Below, in pieces: positions 1-10,000 of a DNA stretch of 64,000 nucleotides. This DNA comes from Pontibacter lucknowensis. GTDB taxonomy: Bacteria > Bacteroidota > Bacteroidia > Cytophagales > Hymenobacteraceae. Location: contig NZ_FTNM01000001.1 of assembly GCF_900156415.1 (NCBI RefSeq), positions 1,116,001 to 1,180,000 on the forward strand, in the 5' to 3' direction. Position numbers and translations under genes: made by a program. Each line of letters starts with the position of its first letter. Positions within the stretch are counted from its first letter, which is position 1. The notes below the pieces were generated by a model that saw only the letters and a program-made list of their open reading frames with translations, was not told where the DNA came from and made no database searches.

Positions 1-1889
1 TTTTGTAGCTCCGAGTCTTTCGGATTTTGCTCCTGCAGCAGTTTTTCGAGCTCTTCGTACAACTTCTTGGTTTCCTCGTCCAGGAGGCTATCCATGAGCT
101 TCTTCAGTTCCTGTGCTTTCTCGGCCAGTTGCTTGTCCTGCTCTGATAGCATGTTCTGTTTCTTGTTGAGCTCATCAAACAGTTCTTTCATAGAAGAAAT
201 ATCCTGCTCCAGCTGCTTGCGCTTCTCTGCCAGGTCCTCCAGCTGCTTTTTGTCCTGCCAATTCAGATCGCGCTTCGTTTTCATTTTTTCCTCAGACTGG
301 GCCAACTCTTCTTTCAGCTTGGTACTTCTTTCCAACGATTTACTCAGCTGGCTCTCCACCGACTGGGCATTGCTGTTCAGTTCCTGCTCCAGGTCACGGC
401 GGCTTGGCACACGCAGTTCAAAGGAGCGGGTACGGGCACTCTTAGGTCCATTCAAGCCATCATTGTCCCATACCTGCACAAAGTACTCCAGCTTGTCGCC
501 AGGGTTCAGTTGCAAGCTGGCTGTGTTCCACTGGTGATAATAAGTCTGGCTGAGCTGCTGCCGGTTCAAGCCGATCGGAACACTCTTATACTTGGCTTGC
601 GGGTTCTTGTCGTTGGTCACTTTGTAGTTCAGTGCGAGTCGTGTCAAACCATAGTCGTCAGATATTTCGCCAGCCAATACCACAAAGCGATATAGGGCAG
701 AGTCGTGGTACTGCTCTAGCGAGATCTGCGGGTGTCGGTCAGGTATAGTTGTGATCTGATAATTGATCTCTTCTTTGTTGGTGCTATGTGCATTTCGTAG
801 GTCTACACCATAGTTTTGGCTTTCGGTAAACTGCTTGCTGGCTGTGAATAAGTTCTCTTTGAATTGGGCTACAAGCGATTCAGAGGCGTTTTCAAAATTG
901 ATTTCAACACGTTCAGTTTCGGTTGCATCGAAGTTCCAGGTGATGGTACTACCTGCAGGTATAGTGGCATTCCCCGTATTCTGAATAAGATCAGGCTTTC
1001 GCTTCAGGTAGGCAGGGTATGCCACTTCCATATGGAAGTTCTTCAGATTTGGTCTTGAGAGCAGCTTCAGGTTATAATCATCAGACATAAAGCCGGAGCC
1101 CTCCAACTGAAACTCCACAGGACGTTGCAGCTGCTTAAAGGTATAGGTATAGCCATTGCCGCTCTTCTGGAGTCGCTGGCGTCTACCGTTGTAGTGTATA
1201 TATACCTCGTTAGGTATCGTCTTGCCTTCCAACTGCACTTGCAGCTCAAAGTCCTCTCCTCTATAAGTCTGCAGCGACTCATTCTCTACCACAAACCGAA
1301 AAGGTGCCAACGGAGTATAGTGTTTCTTGTAATTGATGATACGCTCCGTGCCCTGCACAAATATAGTAGGGTATAGCAAAGCGATCAGCAGCATGATAAC
1401 CGCCGGCAGCGCAATGTATTTGAGAAGCGGCTTGTTCTCACGGTAGGTAACGGCCTCTTCGAACGGATAATTAATAAGCTGGGAGGATCGCTGGGCTATA
1501 CTGGCGGCAATCAGTTCATTTGTCCTGTCAAGGTCTTTTAACTGAATGGCATTCAGTAGTTTATCTTTTATTTCAGGATAATGGTCCCCTACCCTGGCGG
1601 CTGCCTGTTCATCAGAGAGCAGCTTCCGAAGATTGGTGAGCGCTGAGATTGGGAGGATGATCCAGCGAACGAGTGCATAAATCGTAAGGCCTACGAACGA
1701 GAACAGCAGAAAGGCCCGTACAAACACCGGGAAGTAAAAGATATACTCCAGCAAACTGTAGACGATGTAAATCGACATCAGCAAGCCTATGGCGAAAATG
1801 CTCCCCCGCAACAACAGGTTGAGGTAGAACTTTTTCTTAAAGGCCTGCAGCTGGTATAACAGCCTGTCCATCGCATCGTGCTGATTCAT
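1..1889 (-). CDS. DUF4175 family membrane protein (3' end beyond window)
   Basis: The frame is open from an ATG at 1889 to the window edge, giving about 629 residues with no stop; the C-terminus lies outside. Two hydrophobic helices sit at about residues 28-50 and 57-78 and a third at about 150-172. A beta-rich, probably extracytoplasmic region follows. From about residue 495 the sequence becomes a long Lys/Glu/Gln-rich coiled coil. This architecture matches the DUF4175 family of large Bacteroidetes envelope proteins, whose function is not established. It is the first gene of its strand here and is separated from the exonuclease gene by about 160 bp. The motif AGGTATA occurs several times inside it (741, 957, 1139, 1145, and 1201 in reverse). 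The family call rests on overall layout and remembered sequence character. Confidence 0.75.
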   Translation of the reverse strand, partial: MNQHDAMDRLLYQLQAFKKKFYLNLLLRGSIFAIGLLMSIYIVYSLLEYIFYFPVFVRAFLLFSFVGLTIYALVRWIILPISALTNLRKLLSDEQAAARVGDHYPEIKDKLLNAIQLKDLDRTNELIAASIAQRSSQLINYPFEEAVTYRENKPLLKYIALPAVIMLLIALLYPTIFVQGTERIINYKKHYTPLAPFRFVVENESLQTYRGEDFELQVQLEGKTIPNEVYIHYNGRRQRLQKSGNGYTYTFKQLQRPVEFQLEGSGFMSDDYNLKLLSRPNLKNFHMEVAYPAYLKRKPDLIQNTGNATIPAGSTITWNFDATETERVEINFENASESLVAQFKENLFTASKQFTESQNYGVDLRNAHSTNKEEINYQITTIPDRHPQISLEQYHDSALYRFVVLAGEISDDYGLTRLALNYKVTNDKNPQAKYKSVPIGLNRQQLSQTYYHQWNTASLQLNPGDKLEYFVQVWDNDGLNGPKSARTRSFELRVPSRRDLEQELNSNAQSVESQLSKSLERSTKLKEELAQSEEKMKTKRDLNWQDKKQLEDLAEKRKQLEQDISSMKELFDELNKKQNMLSEQDKQLAEKAQELKKLMDSLLDEETKKLYEELEKLLQEQNPKDSELQ

Positions 1890-2046
1890 CTGCCTAGTTA
1901 TTTAATCGTTACTAACTCATGCTTACAGCTAATGATTAACTTGGGAGGTATAAGTTGTTAAAATATAGAAATTTAAGAGAATCTCCTAAAGCCTCTATTA
2001 TAAAACTGTCTGCACGGTCGATTTAGTATACGTACAGGGCGTGCTA

Positions 2047-2808
2047 CTATATAATATCCAATAAAACCGGGCAGTGATCGGAGTGCTTGGCCTCTGGCAA
2101 TATGGCTGCCCGCTGCATACGATCCTGTAAATTGCCCGTCACCATGTTGTAATCGATACGCCAGCCCAGGTTCTTGGCACGTGCCCCTGCCCTATAGCTC
2201 CACCAACTGTAGTTGTGCGGCTCCTTATTAAAGTGGCGGAAGCTGTCTACAAAGCCACTCTCAATAAACTTGGTCATCCAGTTGCGCTCTTCTGGCAAGA
2301 AGCCGGAGCTGTTCGCGTTGGATTTTGGGTTGTGAATGTCAATGGCCTGGTGGCAAATATTGTAGTCGCCACTGATCACCATGCCTGGCAGCGTTTGCCT
2401 CAGGTCGCCTATGTAGCCATAAAAATCGTCGAGCCACTGCATCTTAAAACCCTGCCGCTCGTCGCCGCTGGATCCGGAAGGCATGTATACGCTCATCACC
2501 GAATAATCGTCGAAGTCTGCACGAATCACACGTCCCTCGTTGTCATAGCATTCCATGCCGCAGCCGATCTCCACATGTCTGGGCTTGTCTTTGCTGAGGA
2601 TGGCCACTCCGCTATACCCCTTCTTAACAGCAGGATGCAGGTATACGTTGTAGCCCATATCCTCAAAGATGGCACGGTCAAACTTGTCTTCGCAGGCTTT
2701 GATCTCCTGCAGGCAAAGTACATCCGGGTTGGCAGCTTTTACCCACTCCTGAAATCCTTTGTTAATGGCAGCACGAATGCCATTCACATTGTAACTGATA
2801 ATTTTCAT
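2047..2808 (-). CDS. xth: Exodeoxyribonuclease III (AP endonuclease)
   Basis: A 253-residue enzyme of the exonuclease III/AP endonuclease family, which cuts DNA 5' of abasic sites in base excision repair and removes nucleotides from 3' ends. The N-terminus MKIISYNVNGIRAA is the family's classic start; LQEIKA carries the metal-binding Glu, SGDYN the catalytic Asp/Asn region, and SDHCPV the C-terminal Asp-His pair. The frame extends 11 codons upstream to an ATG at 2841, but those residues do not look like the family, so the ATG at 2808 is preferred. It is encoded alone, with non-operonic spacing on both sides. The role is well supported by motifs and by normal length. Confidence 0.93.
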   Translation of the reverse strand: MKIISYNVNGIRAAINKGFQEWVKAANPDVLCLQEIKACEDKFDRAIFEDMGYNVYLHPAVKKGYSGVAILSKDKPRHVEIGCGMECYDNEGRVIRADFDDYSVMSVYMPSGSSGDERQGFKMQWLDDFYGYIGDLRQTLPGMVISGDYNICHQAIDIHNPKSNANSSGFLPEERNWMTKFIESGFVDSFRHFNKEPHNYSWWSYRAGARAKNLGWRIDYNMVTGNLQDRMQRAAILPEAKHSDHCPVLLDII

Positions 2809-2904
2809 CCTTACTGTTTTACGGCCATGCAGAGGCAGCAAGTTCCCTTTGATTAGAAAGAGGAACGTGCTGCCTGTACAGGTAAAATTTAAGATTTTGA
2901 GATA

Positions 2905-3255
2905 TTATATTTCGTCAGCTCTGTCGAAGTACTCCAGGATGTGCCACTTCAGCATTCTCTCCTGATCTTTCAGATTGGTGAAAGGTATAGCCTTAACAGA
3001 ACGGTAGTGGGGCCAACCTTCTTCGTCAACCCGCTCCAGTTCATAAAAACCTGACAGACTGAATACCTTGCAGGTAGCGATGTGCATCAGGTCCTGCTTC
3101 TCCTCTTTTGTAAAATCCGAAATGCCCTTTCCCAATTCCTGTATACCTATCAGAAACAGGATGGCATTCAAGTCAGGCTTTTTTCCGAAAGTCTTCATCA
3201 TCGAAGCCCTCAGGTTGGTCCATCTGTGATCCAGGTTAGATGATTCGTCGGCCAT
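2905..3255 (-). CDS. Conserved hypothetical protein, 116 aa
   Basis: I do not recognise a named family. The product is soluble, acidic and probably all-helical, without signal peptide or membrane segment. It has an aliphatic stretch around residues 30-45 (NAILFLIGIQELGKG), a charged helix (KEEKQDLMHIATC), and a C-terminal part with several aromatic residues (GWPHYRSVKAIPF). The start ATG at 3255 is the only good one and is followed by a normal hydrophilic N-terminus. It lies downstream of the CMD-domain gene on the same strand with a gap of about 106 bp, so the two may be transcribed together, but no functional link can be read from this. I call it real on codon pattern and its clean position between neighbours. 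Confidence 0.65.
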   Translation of the reverse strand: MADESSNLDHRWTNLRASMMKTFGKKPDLNAILFLIGIQELGKGISDFTKEEKQDLMHIATCKVFSLSGFYELERVDEEGWPHYRSVKAIPFTNLKDQERMLKWHILEYFDRADEI

Positions 3256-3361
3256 ATGTTTTTATTATTAAATGGCTGAATTGTTCAACTGCCTACTTCA
3301 TAAAACTCGCTTCTGAGTAAAGGACAGCAGAATGAACAATTCAACTTTGAAAATACTCTGT

Positions 3362-3715
3362 CTAAGAAGCGCTCTGCTGGGCTTTAAGTTCCTCCCAGTA
3401 CTCTACTGCACGGCGGAAGTGCGGGATCACGATGGATCCTCCCACCAGATTGGCAATAGAGAACACCTCAAAAACCTGCTCGTCCGAAACGCCTTCTTCA
3501 AAGCACTTGCCCAGGTGGTACTTAATGCAATCGTCGCAACGGAGCACCATGGAGGCTACCAAGCCAAGCATTTCTTTCGTTTTCACATCCAAAGCACCCT
3601 CCATGTAGGTGTTGGTATCGAGGTTAAAAAACCGCTTGATTACTTTGTTATCGTAAGACATGATGCGCTCGTTCATGCGCGTACGGTATTCGTTGAATTC
3701 TTCTATCTGACTCAT
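3362..3715 (-). CDS. Carboxymuconolactone decarboxylase (AhpD-like) family protein
   Basis: A 117-residue, all-helical protein of the CMD/AhpD superfamily. The core motif CxxCxxxH is present as Cys60, Cys63 and His67 (RCDDCIKYH), the arrangement used by AhpD-type thiol peroxidase partners as redox-active cysteines with a proton relay. Family members may be decarboxylases or alkylhydroperoxidases; the CxxC pair here favours a thiol redox role, but the substrate cannot be read from sequence. The length is normal for a single-domain member. The start MSQIEEF at 3715 is the only suitable ATG. It is probably co-oriented with the unknown 116-residue gene downstream and divergent from comF. Confidence 0.85.
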   Translation of the reverse strand: MSQIEEFNEYRTRMNERIMSYDNKVIKRFFNLDTNTYMEGALDVKTKEMLGLVASMVLRCDDCIKYHLGKCFEEGVSDEQVFEVFSIANLVGGSIVIPHFRRAVEYWEELKAQQSAS

Positions 3716-3810
3716 TGTTGTGTGTGCTGTGACTGTTTTATGCTATTAAAAGTATAACAGTTAAAGTTAATCTAAATTCTCAAGAATACCTTAATCATGC
3801 CTGTCCCGCT

Positions 3811-4503
3811 ATGCTACAGGATTTTCTGTCTTTACTTTTTCCCGAAATATGCCATGCATGTGATCAGGCACTGACTCGTGGCGAGCGTTATATCTGCACA
3901 GAGTGTAATGTGAAACTCCCCTATACTGACCTGCACCTGCATGGGGCTACTGAGCTAAACTACCTGCAACAGCGATTCTGGGGAAAAGTGCCAGTACGGT
4001 TTGCATTTGCCTACCTGCACTTTAAATCAAAGGGGCGGGTGCAGCGTCTTTTGCATAAGCTCAAATATAAAGGAGCTGAGGAAGTTGGTGAACACTTAGG
4101 TACACGCTACGGCTCCATCCTGTCTGACCACGGGTATGCAGCCCACTTTGATTTGATCATCCCTGTGCCGCTGCACCGGTTGAAACTGCGCCGGCGTGGT
4201 TATAACCAGTCAGACGGTTTTGCGAAGGGATTATCGGAAGCATTGCAAATTCCGTGGAGTAACAAAGTACTGGAGCGTGCCATAGATACGGACTCTCAGA
4301 CAAAGAAAAGCCGCCTGGATCGCTGGCAAAATGTAGAGCAGGTATTTGTTGTGAAGAAGGCTGAGGAAGTAAGCGGGAAGCGGATACTGTTAGTGGACGA
4401 TGTTCTGACAACAGGAGCAACACTGGAAGCATGTGCCCATACCTTATTGCAAAGCGGGTGTCATGAAATAAGTGTGACGACCATTGCGGCAGCGCAGCTT
4501 TAA
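3811..4503 (+). CDS. comF: ComF family protein (phosphoribosyltransferase fold)
   Basis: A 230-residue ComF/GntX-type protein. The N-terminus has a four-cysteine zinc site (Cys14, Cys17, Cys29, Cys32). The C-terminal part is a type I phosphoribosyltransferase domain with the PRPP-binding loop RILLVDDVLTTGATL near residues 190-204. ComF in Bacillus and Haemophilus is needed for natural transformation, probably handling incoming single-stranded DNA; many genomes keep it without known competence. The gene is alone on the plus strand, divergent from the CMD gene and convergent with gldJ across a strong hairpin at 4529-4552. Its presence is relevant to the idea that the dispersed AGGTATA motif could be an uptake signal, but this is only suggestive. 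Confidence 0.88.
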   Translation: MLQDFLSLLFPEICHACDQALTRGERYICTECNVKLPYTDLHLHGATELNYLQQRFWGKVPVRFAFAYLHFKSKGRVQRLLHKLKYKGAEEVGEHLGTRYGSILSDHGYAAHFDLIIPVPLHRLKLRRRGYNQSDGFAKGLSEALQIPWSNKVLERAIDTDSQTKKSRLDRWQNVEQVFVVKKAEEVSGKRILLVDDVLTTGATLEACAHTLLQSGCHEISVTTIAAAQL

Positions 4504-4528
4504 GTTGGCATGGCTATAAATGCAAAAA

Positions 4529-4552
4529 GCCCGGGTAAACCCCGGGCCCTTT
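4529..4552. terminator. Bidirectional intrinsic terminator between comF and gldJ
   Basis: A perfect 7-bp GC stem (4529-4535 with 4541-4547) with a 5-nt loop, A-rich before and T-rich after, placed between the convergent ends of comF (4503) and gldJ (4578). Confidence 0.85.
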
Positions 4553-4577
4553 AAAATATAGTATTAACTGTTAGTTC

Positions 4578-5813
4578 TTATCTGTTAGATCCTGCATTGA
4601 TCATCGCGCAACGGAAACCGATTGTTGCTGTAGATGAATCCTGTGCCATGAATCTTCTGGTACCTGGAGACAGCCAGTAAGCTACGTCTTTCCATGAACC
4701 GCCTTTGTAAACGCGTACTTCGTTACTGATCAGTGAGTGGAAACCTTCGCCTGTATCATAGTTTTCAGCTTCGTCCAGGTAACCGTCTCTACGGAAAGGG
4801 TTCAGGTCTTCAACGTCCTGGAATGAAAGCGGACGGTAAACATCCTGCACCCACTCGTTTACGTTACCAGCCATGTTATACAGGCCAAAGTCGTTTGGCG
4901 GATAAGCATAGATGTAGTCTGTGATCATGGCACCGTCGTTCAGTGAACCGGCAATACCGGCGTAGTCACCGCGGCCACGCTTGAAGTTAGCCAGGAACTG
5001 GCCCATTTTCTTGCCATATGGGTTACGCAGTTGATGACCATCCCAAGGGTAAAGTCTTCTGTTGTTCTGGTTTTCGTCCTCGTTGTACTGCGTACCAATC
5101 AGGGCTTGGGCAGCATACTCCCATTCAGCCTCTGTTGGGAGACGGTAGTTCGGCAATACATAGCCAGACTCGATTGAAAGCGCTGTTGCCTCTGTTGTTT
5201 CCTGAGTTCCACGGTTTCTTCCGAAAAGACCTCTTCTCTGTGTACCGCCAGTTGCTTCTTTAGCCAGGTTTTCGTTCACCTTAGCTGTACGCCAGGTGCA
5301 GTAGTCATTGGCCTGAAGCCAGCTAACACCTACTACCGGGAAGAAACGGAAACCAGGGTAACGCAGGTAGTACGTTACGTAAGGGTCATTGAAAGAAAGC
5401 TGACGTGACCAAACCGTTGTATCCGGAAGGGCAGCCACGTATACCTCAGGTATAGAGTCACGCTTCAGGTAGTGCAGGTACTCCAGCCAGTGGATGTTAG
5501 CCACCTCAGTTTCGTCCATGTAAAATGAAGCTACCGTTACCGTGCGCTCGATATTGTCACGGGTCATGGCGATGTCCTCCTCCATAGAGCCCAGCGTGGT
5601 ACGGCCACCTTCAATAAATACAAGACCCGGAGCCTGAGGGAAGTCTTCGTAATCGTTTACCTGAAACGCAGTTTCGTCCTCGTTGTATTCTATACCCGTG
5701 GCCGAGCTGTAATCGCCTGGGTCAGTGCTAGTTGGATAGCCGCCCCCTCTTCCGCATGATGCAAGGAGAGCTCCTCCTACTACAACGGCTGATACATACT
5801 TAATAAGCTTCAT
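4578..5813 (-). CDS. gldJ: Gliding motility/T9SS lipoprotein GldJ
   Basis: A 411-residue lipoprotein with a signal peptide ending at a lipobox (LLASC, Cys20) and a formylglycine-generating-enzyme/SUMF1-like fold. Stretches such as ALPDTTVW, PVVGVSWLQAN, YRLPTEAEWEYAAQALIG and DFGLYNMAGNVNEWVQDVYRP match GldJ of gliding Bacteroidetes more closely than GldK/PorK. GldJ is an outer-membrane lipoprotein that stabilises other Gld proteins and is needed for type IX secretion and gliding. No gldL/M/N follows, which also argues against GldK. It lies 64 bp downstream of the PorP/SprF gene and is probably co-transcribed with it. Residues 195-215 form a variable Arg/Gly/Thr-rich insert. GldK remains the main alternative. 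Confidence 0.83.
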   Translation of the reverse strand: MKLIKYVSAVVVGGALLASCGRGGGYPTSTDPGDYSSATGIEYNEDETAFQVNDYEDFPQAPGLVFIEGGRTTLGSMEEDIAMTRDNIERTVTVASFYMDETEVANIHWLEYLHYLKRDSIPEVYVAALPDTTVWSRQLSFNDPYVTYYLRYPGFRFFPVVGVSWLQANDYCTWRTAKVNENLAKEATGGTQRRGLFGRNRGTQETTEATALSIESGYVLPNYRLPTEAEWEYAAQALIGTQYNEDENQNNRRLYPWDGHQLRNPYGKKMGQFLANFKRGRGDYAGIAGSLNDGAMITDYIYAYPPNDFGLYNMAGNVNEWVQDVYRPLSFQDVEDLNPFRRDGYLDEAENYDTGEGFHSLISNEVRVYKGGSWKDVAYWLSPGTRRFMAQDSSTATIGFRCAMINAGSNR

Positions 5814-5876
5814 AGATTAGGACCTACTAATGATAAGGTTCTTTTAATGTAATTTAACGTGCAATTATAACTAAAT

Positions 5877-6893
5877 TCAGAATGCCGGACAAACAATGTT
5901 ATGGTTTATTTTGGACGATCGACGGCCTGTGAACAAATTATTTAAGCTAAGTTGTTCAAAAACGAGCGAAATTTCATTCGCGCCACCCGCCTGTCTGCCA
6001 AATCCCTTCACTCCCACGTCGTGGCTGAAGCCGATACGGAGCCTGTTCAGGCTGATGCCTGCTATCACTCCTAAACTCTGATCCTGGTCTGCGCCAGTTG
6101 CAGGTACTCCTTTATATATTACACCTAACGCCAAAGGCGAATAGATAGTATATAAGGCTAAATCAATACGACTAAAATTTTGCTGATGTGTGAAATTCAG
6201 CGCCGGGCTTATGCTAAACTCAGCATTCTTGCGCCTTAAACCGGTGTCCAGGTAAAACTTGTAGCCGGCATTTGCCACAAAGCGCAAGGGTAGGCTGGTT
6301 GTCTCGTCAAAACCATAGGACGGCTGGTTGAGATGCGACACGTTGAGGCCGGCCCAGAAATTGTTATTATACAGGATGCTCCCTACCGCGAAGCTTACAT
6401 AATTAGTTGGGTCAAAATGGTTGGCCTCGGCTGAGGTAAGAGCGGTTTGCCCGAAATCGGAGAGCTGATCGCCGAAAACCAGGTTGTCGTAATTAACACG
6501 AAGTGAGGCGATAGATGCCTGCAGGCCTCCTGAATAAGCCAGGTTATCGGTGAGGCGGGTATGATAGGCATAAGCCAGGGAGGCCTGCAGTTTTTGTAAT
6601 CCGCCAATACCGGCACGGTCTTGCTGCAGTACCATCCCAATTGCACTTTTGGTGCCCTCAAAGCGATAGTCGGCAGCGACCTGGTTGGTAATAAAGGATC
6701 CGTTGAGCGATGGCCACTGGTTGCGATGGGCCACGGACACGCTCCAGTCGCGGCCCAGTCCGCTGAAGGCCGGGTTCAGGTATAGCCGGTTTGCGTACTG
6801 CTGCGTGAAGTGCGCATCCTGTGCAGTAGCCAGGCCAGCGCTCAGCAGGTATAGGGTGAAGAGGAAAAAATATTTTATCAGGGCTATACGCAT
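5877..6893 (-). CDS. PorP/SprF family type IX secretion outer-membrane protein
   Basis: A 338-residue outer-membrane protein with a cleavable signal peptide (hydrophobic residues about 5-22, cleavage near AxA-Q25). The mature N-terminus DAHFTQQYANRLYLNPAFSG is the hallmark of the PorP/SprF family, followed by alternating beta strands typical of a 14-strand barrel. PorP/SprF proteins anchor T9SS components or particular cargo such as SprB at the outer membrane; most genomes have several, often beside a large adhesin. Here the partner is gldJ, directly downstream. The start at 6893 gives a proper Lys-containing n-region. Two AGGTATA copies (6778, 6847) fall inside its 5' part. Confidence 0.9.
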   Translation of the reverse strand: MRIALIKYFFLFTLYLLSAGLATAQDAHFTQQYANRLYLNPAFSGLGRDWSVSVAHRNQWPSLNGSFITNQVAADYRFEGTKSAIGMVLQQDRAGIGGLQKLQASLAYAYHTRLTDNLAYSGGLQASIASLRVNYDNLVFGDQLSDFGQTALTSAEANHFDPTNYVSFAVGSILYNNNFWAGLNVSHLNQPSYGFDETTSLPLRFVANAGYKFYLDTGLRRKNAEFSISPALNFTHQQNFSRIDLALYTIYSPLALGVIYKGVPATGADQDQSLGVIAGISLNRLRIGFSHDVGVKGFGRQAGGANEISLVFEQLSLNNLFTGRRSSKINHNIVCPAF

Positions 6894-7001
6894 ACCTTAG
6901 GAGGCCCAAAAACGGTTATTGTTTTAGGGCTAGTGTAAATTCTGCATGGTTTTAGCTATAAAATTATATAGCTTAGCTTTTACTAAACGCAACCACCTAA
7001 T

Positions 7002-10000
7002 ATGAAAAAAGTAGTTATTGGTTTCTTCGTCTTTCTGGCGGTGCTGCTGGCAGCGGCGGCGCTTGTGCCTCTGCTCTTCAAAGATAAAATTAAAGAGGCC
7101 CTGGACAAAGAGATCGCCAAGAATATCAATGCATCTGTCATATACGCGACAGACGACGTTAGCCTTTCCCTTTTCAGAGATTTTCCGAACATGTCGCTGG
7201 GTGTGGAGAACCTGCTAATTGTCGGCCAGGATTCTTTTGCCACCGACACGCTGGCTAAGGTTCCTTCTTTCCGCATGGGCCTCGACCTGATGAGTGTGAT
7301 CAGTGACAATCGGGTTAAGGTTAACAACATCGAACTTGACAACCCGACTATCCGCCTGCTGGTGCTCAAAAGTGGCAAGGCGAACTGGGATATCTTCATT
7401 ACGGATACCACTATAACCGCCGAGGCCGATACAGCGGCCAGTGACTTCCGCATGGCAATCAAACGGTGGGATATCAACAACGGTACACTTTATTATGATG
7501 ATCTGAGCATTCCTTTCGGGTTGGCTGCCTATAACGTGCGCCATACCGGTAGCGGCGACTTCGAAAAGAGCGTGTTCGATATGAAATCCAGTACGCAGGC
7601 TGAGCGCTTTGTAATGACTTATGATGGCGTTAATTATATAGAGAATGCTGTGCTGGACGCTGACGTGACAATGGCGATGGACCTCGATCAGTACCTCTAT
7701 ACTTTTAAAGACAATAATATACGCATCAACGAACTGCCGGTGCAGTTTGCCGGTACGATACTAATGCCGGAAGACGACATCGACCTGGACCTGACTTTTA
7801 AGGCAGCGGATACAGATTTCCGCAGTGTGCTATCGGTGGTGCCAGGTATGTTCAAGGAGGATTTCAAGGACATCAAAACAGAAGGTAATCTGAGCTTCGA
7901 CGGCTATGTGAAGGGCAGGTATAACGAAACCTCGATGCCAGGCTTTGGAACCGAGCTAAAGGTGGTAGACGGTATGTTCAAGTACCCGGACCTACCACAG
8001 GCTGCCCGCAACATCAACGTAGACATGCGCGTCGACAATCCGGATGGCGACATGGAAAACACGGTGGTGGATGTGCGCCGCTTCCACATGGATATGGGTA
8101 AGAACCCGGTAGATGCTCGCGTGCTGGTGAAAGGTATGGAGGTAATGCAGGTGGATGGTAATGTGAAAGCCAGCATCGATCTGGATGAGATGACCAAGGT
8201 GTTCCCTATAGAGGGTATGACGCTGCGTGGTCTCCTGAAGGTAGACGCTGATGCCAAAGGTACCTACAGCGAGAAGAGCATGCCGGTGATAGACGCTGAT
8301 ATGCGCCTGACTAATGGCTATGTGAAGTCAGCCGACTTCCCTGCCCCTATCCAGAATCTGAATGCGGTGGTGAACATCCTGAACAAGACAGGTAACACCG
8401 ATGATACCCGCATCAACATAGAGCGCTTCAATATGACGCTGGACGGTGAGCCGCTGGAGGGTCGTATGCTGGTGCAAGGTATAGAGCACCCGGCTTTCGA
8501 CGGCCAGATCAAAGGTATACTGGACCTGGAGAAACTCACTAAGATCTTCCCGCAGGAAGGTATGACGGTGACCGGCCGTATCAACGCCAACGTAGCCGCC
8601 AAAGGCAAGATGTCGGATATCGAGGCTGAAAGGTATAATAATGTGACGGCCAATGGTACCATGGGCATCAGCAACCTGAACTTTGTAAGCACAGATATGC
8701 CGCAAGGTATAAGAATCAGCAAAGCCGATGCTGTGTTCAACAACGAGCGCATCCAGCTCAACAACATGAACGGTTTCCTGGGCAAAAGCGACTTCAGAGC
8801 GAACGGATCAGTGTCGAACTACATTGGCTACGCCATGGCCGACAACCAGTCGTTGCGCGGTAACTTCACCCTGAGCTCCAACTTGTTTAATGTGAACGAG
8901 TGGATGGTGGACGAGAATACCGGCCAGACAACGACCGCAGCCAACGAAGCCGAAGGCGTGGTAGAGGTGCCGGACAACCTCGATATCACACTAAATGTTG
9001 ATGCCAAGCAGGTACTTTATGACAACCTGAAGCTCAACAACGTGGGCGGACGTGTGCTGATCAAAGACAAGGTAGCCCGACTCGAGTCCGTGAAGTTCAA
9101 TACGCTGGGCGGTACTTTCGTGACCAGTGGCAGCTACAACACACAGAACCTGAAGCAGCCTCTCTTCGACATGAGGTTAGACGTGCAGAACCTGAGCTTT
9201 AAGGAGGCCTTCAATGCATTTAACACGATCAAAGTGATTGCTCCTATCGCCGGTCTGCTGGATGGTACCTTCTCTACCAAGTTCAACTTTGCCGGTGAGA
9301 TCGGGCAGGATATGACGCCGGTGTTCAACACGCTGGACGGCTCAGGTATAATAGATGTGGTGAAGGCTGCAGTGCGCGACGTGAAGATCGTGGACCAGAT
9401 TAGCAGGCTGACGAACTTTGATGAACTGCGAACCTTTGTCGTTGAAAACAAGCGCATCGATGCCCAGATCATAGACGGTAGCCTGGTCATTCGTCCGTTT
9501 GACCTGAAAGTGGGTGATGTGGATATGACCGTGGGTGGCTCCAACAATGTGAACGGCAACATTGATTATGTCACCGCACTCAATGTTCCAGCCGGAAAAA
9601 TAGGCCGTGAGCTAAACACTCGACTGGGAAGTCTGATTGGCAATGAAGCACTAAAGACTTCTGATCGAATTACACTAAACCTGAACATTGGAGGTACACT
9701 CTCTGAGCCACGTGTGGCTTTGGCGGGTGGCAGTGCCAAGGGGCAGGCCAAGGATTTGGTAGAAAGCGTTGTGAAGAGCAAGGTAGATGACGCTAAAACG
9801 CAGCTGGAGCAGAAGAAGCAACAGGTGCAGGACAGCGTACGCAACGAACTTGAAAGAAGAAAGACGGAAGCCGAGGACAAAGCCCGTCAGGAACTGGAGA
9901 AGAAACGACAGGAAGCTGAACAGCAAATCAAAAAGCAGGCAACAGACAAGATCACTGATTTTCTGAAGCCGAGAACCAAACCAGCTACACAGCCAGCTAA

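Noticed and set aside
2215..2856. 213-codon plus-strand frame over exonuclease III
   Set aside because: Antisense shadow of a well-supported gene.
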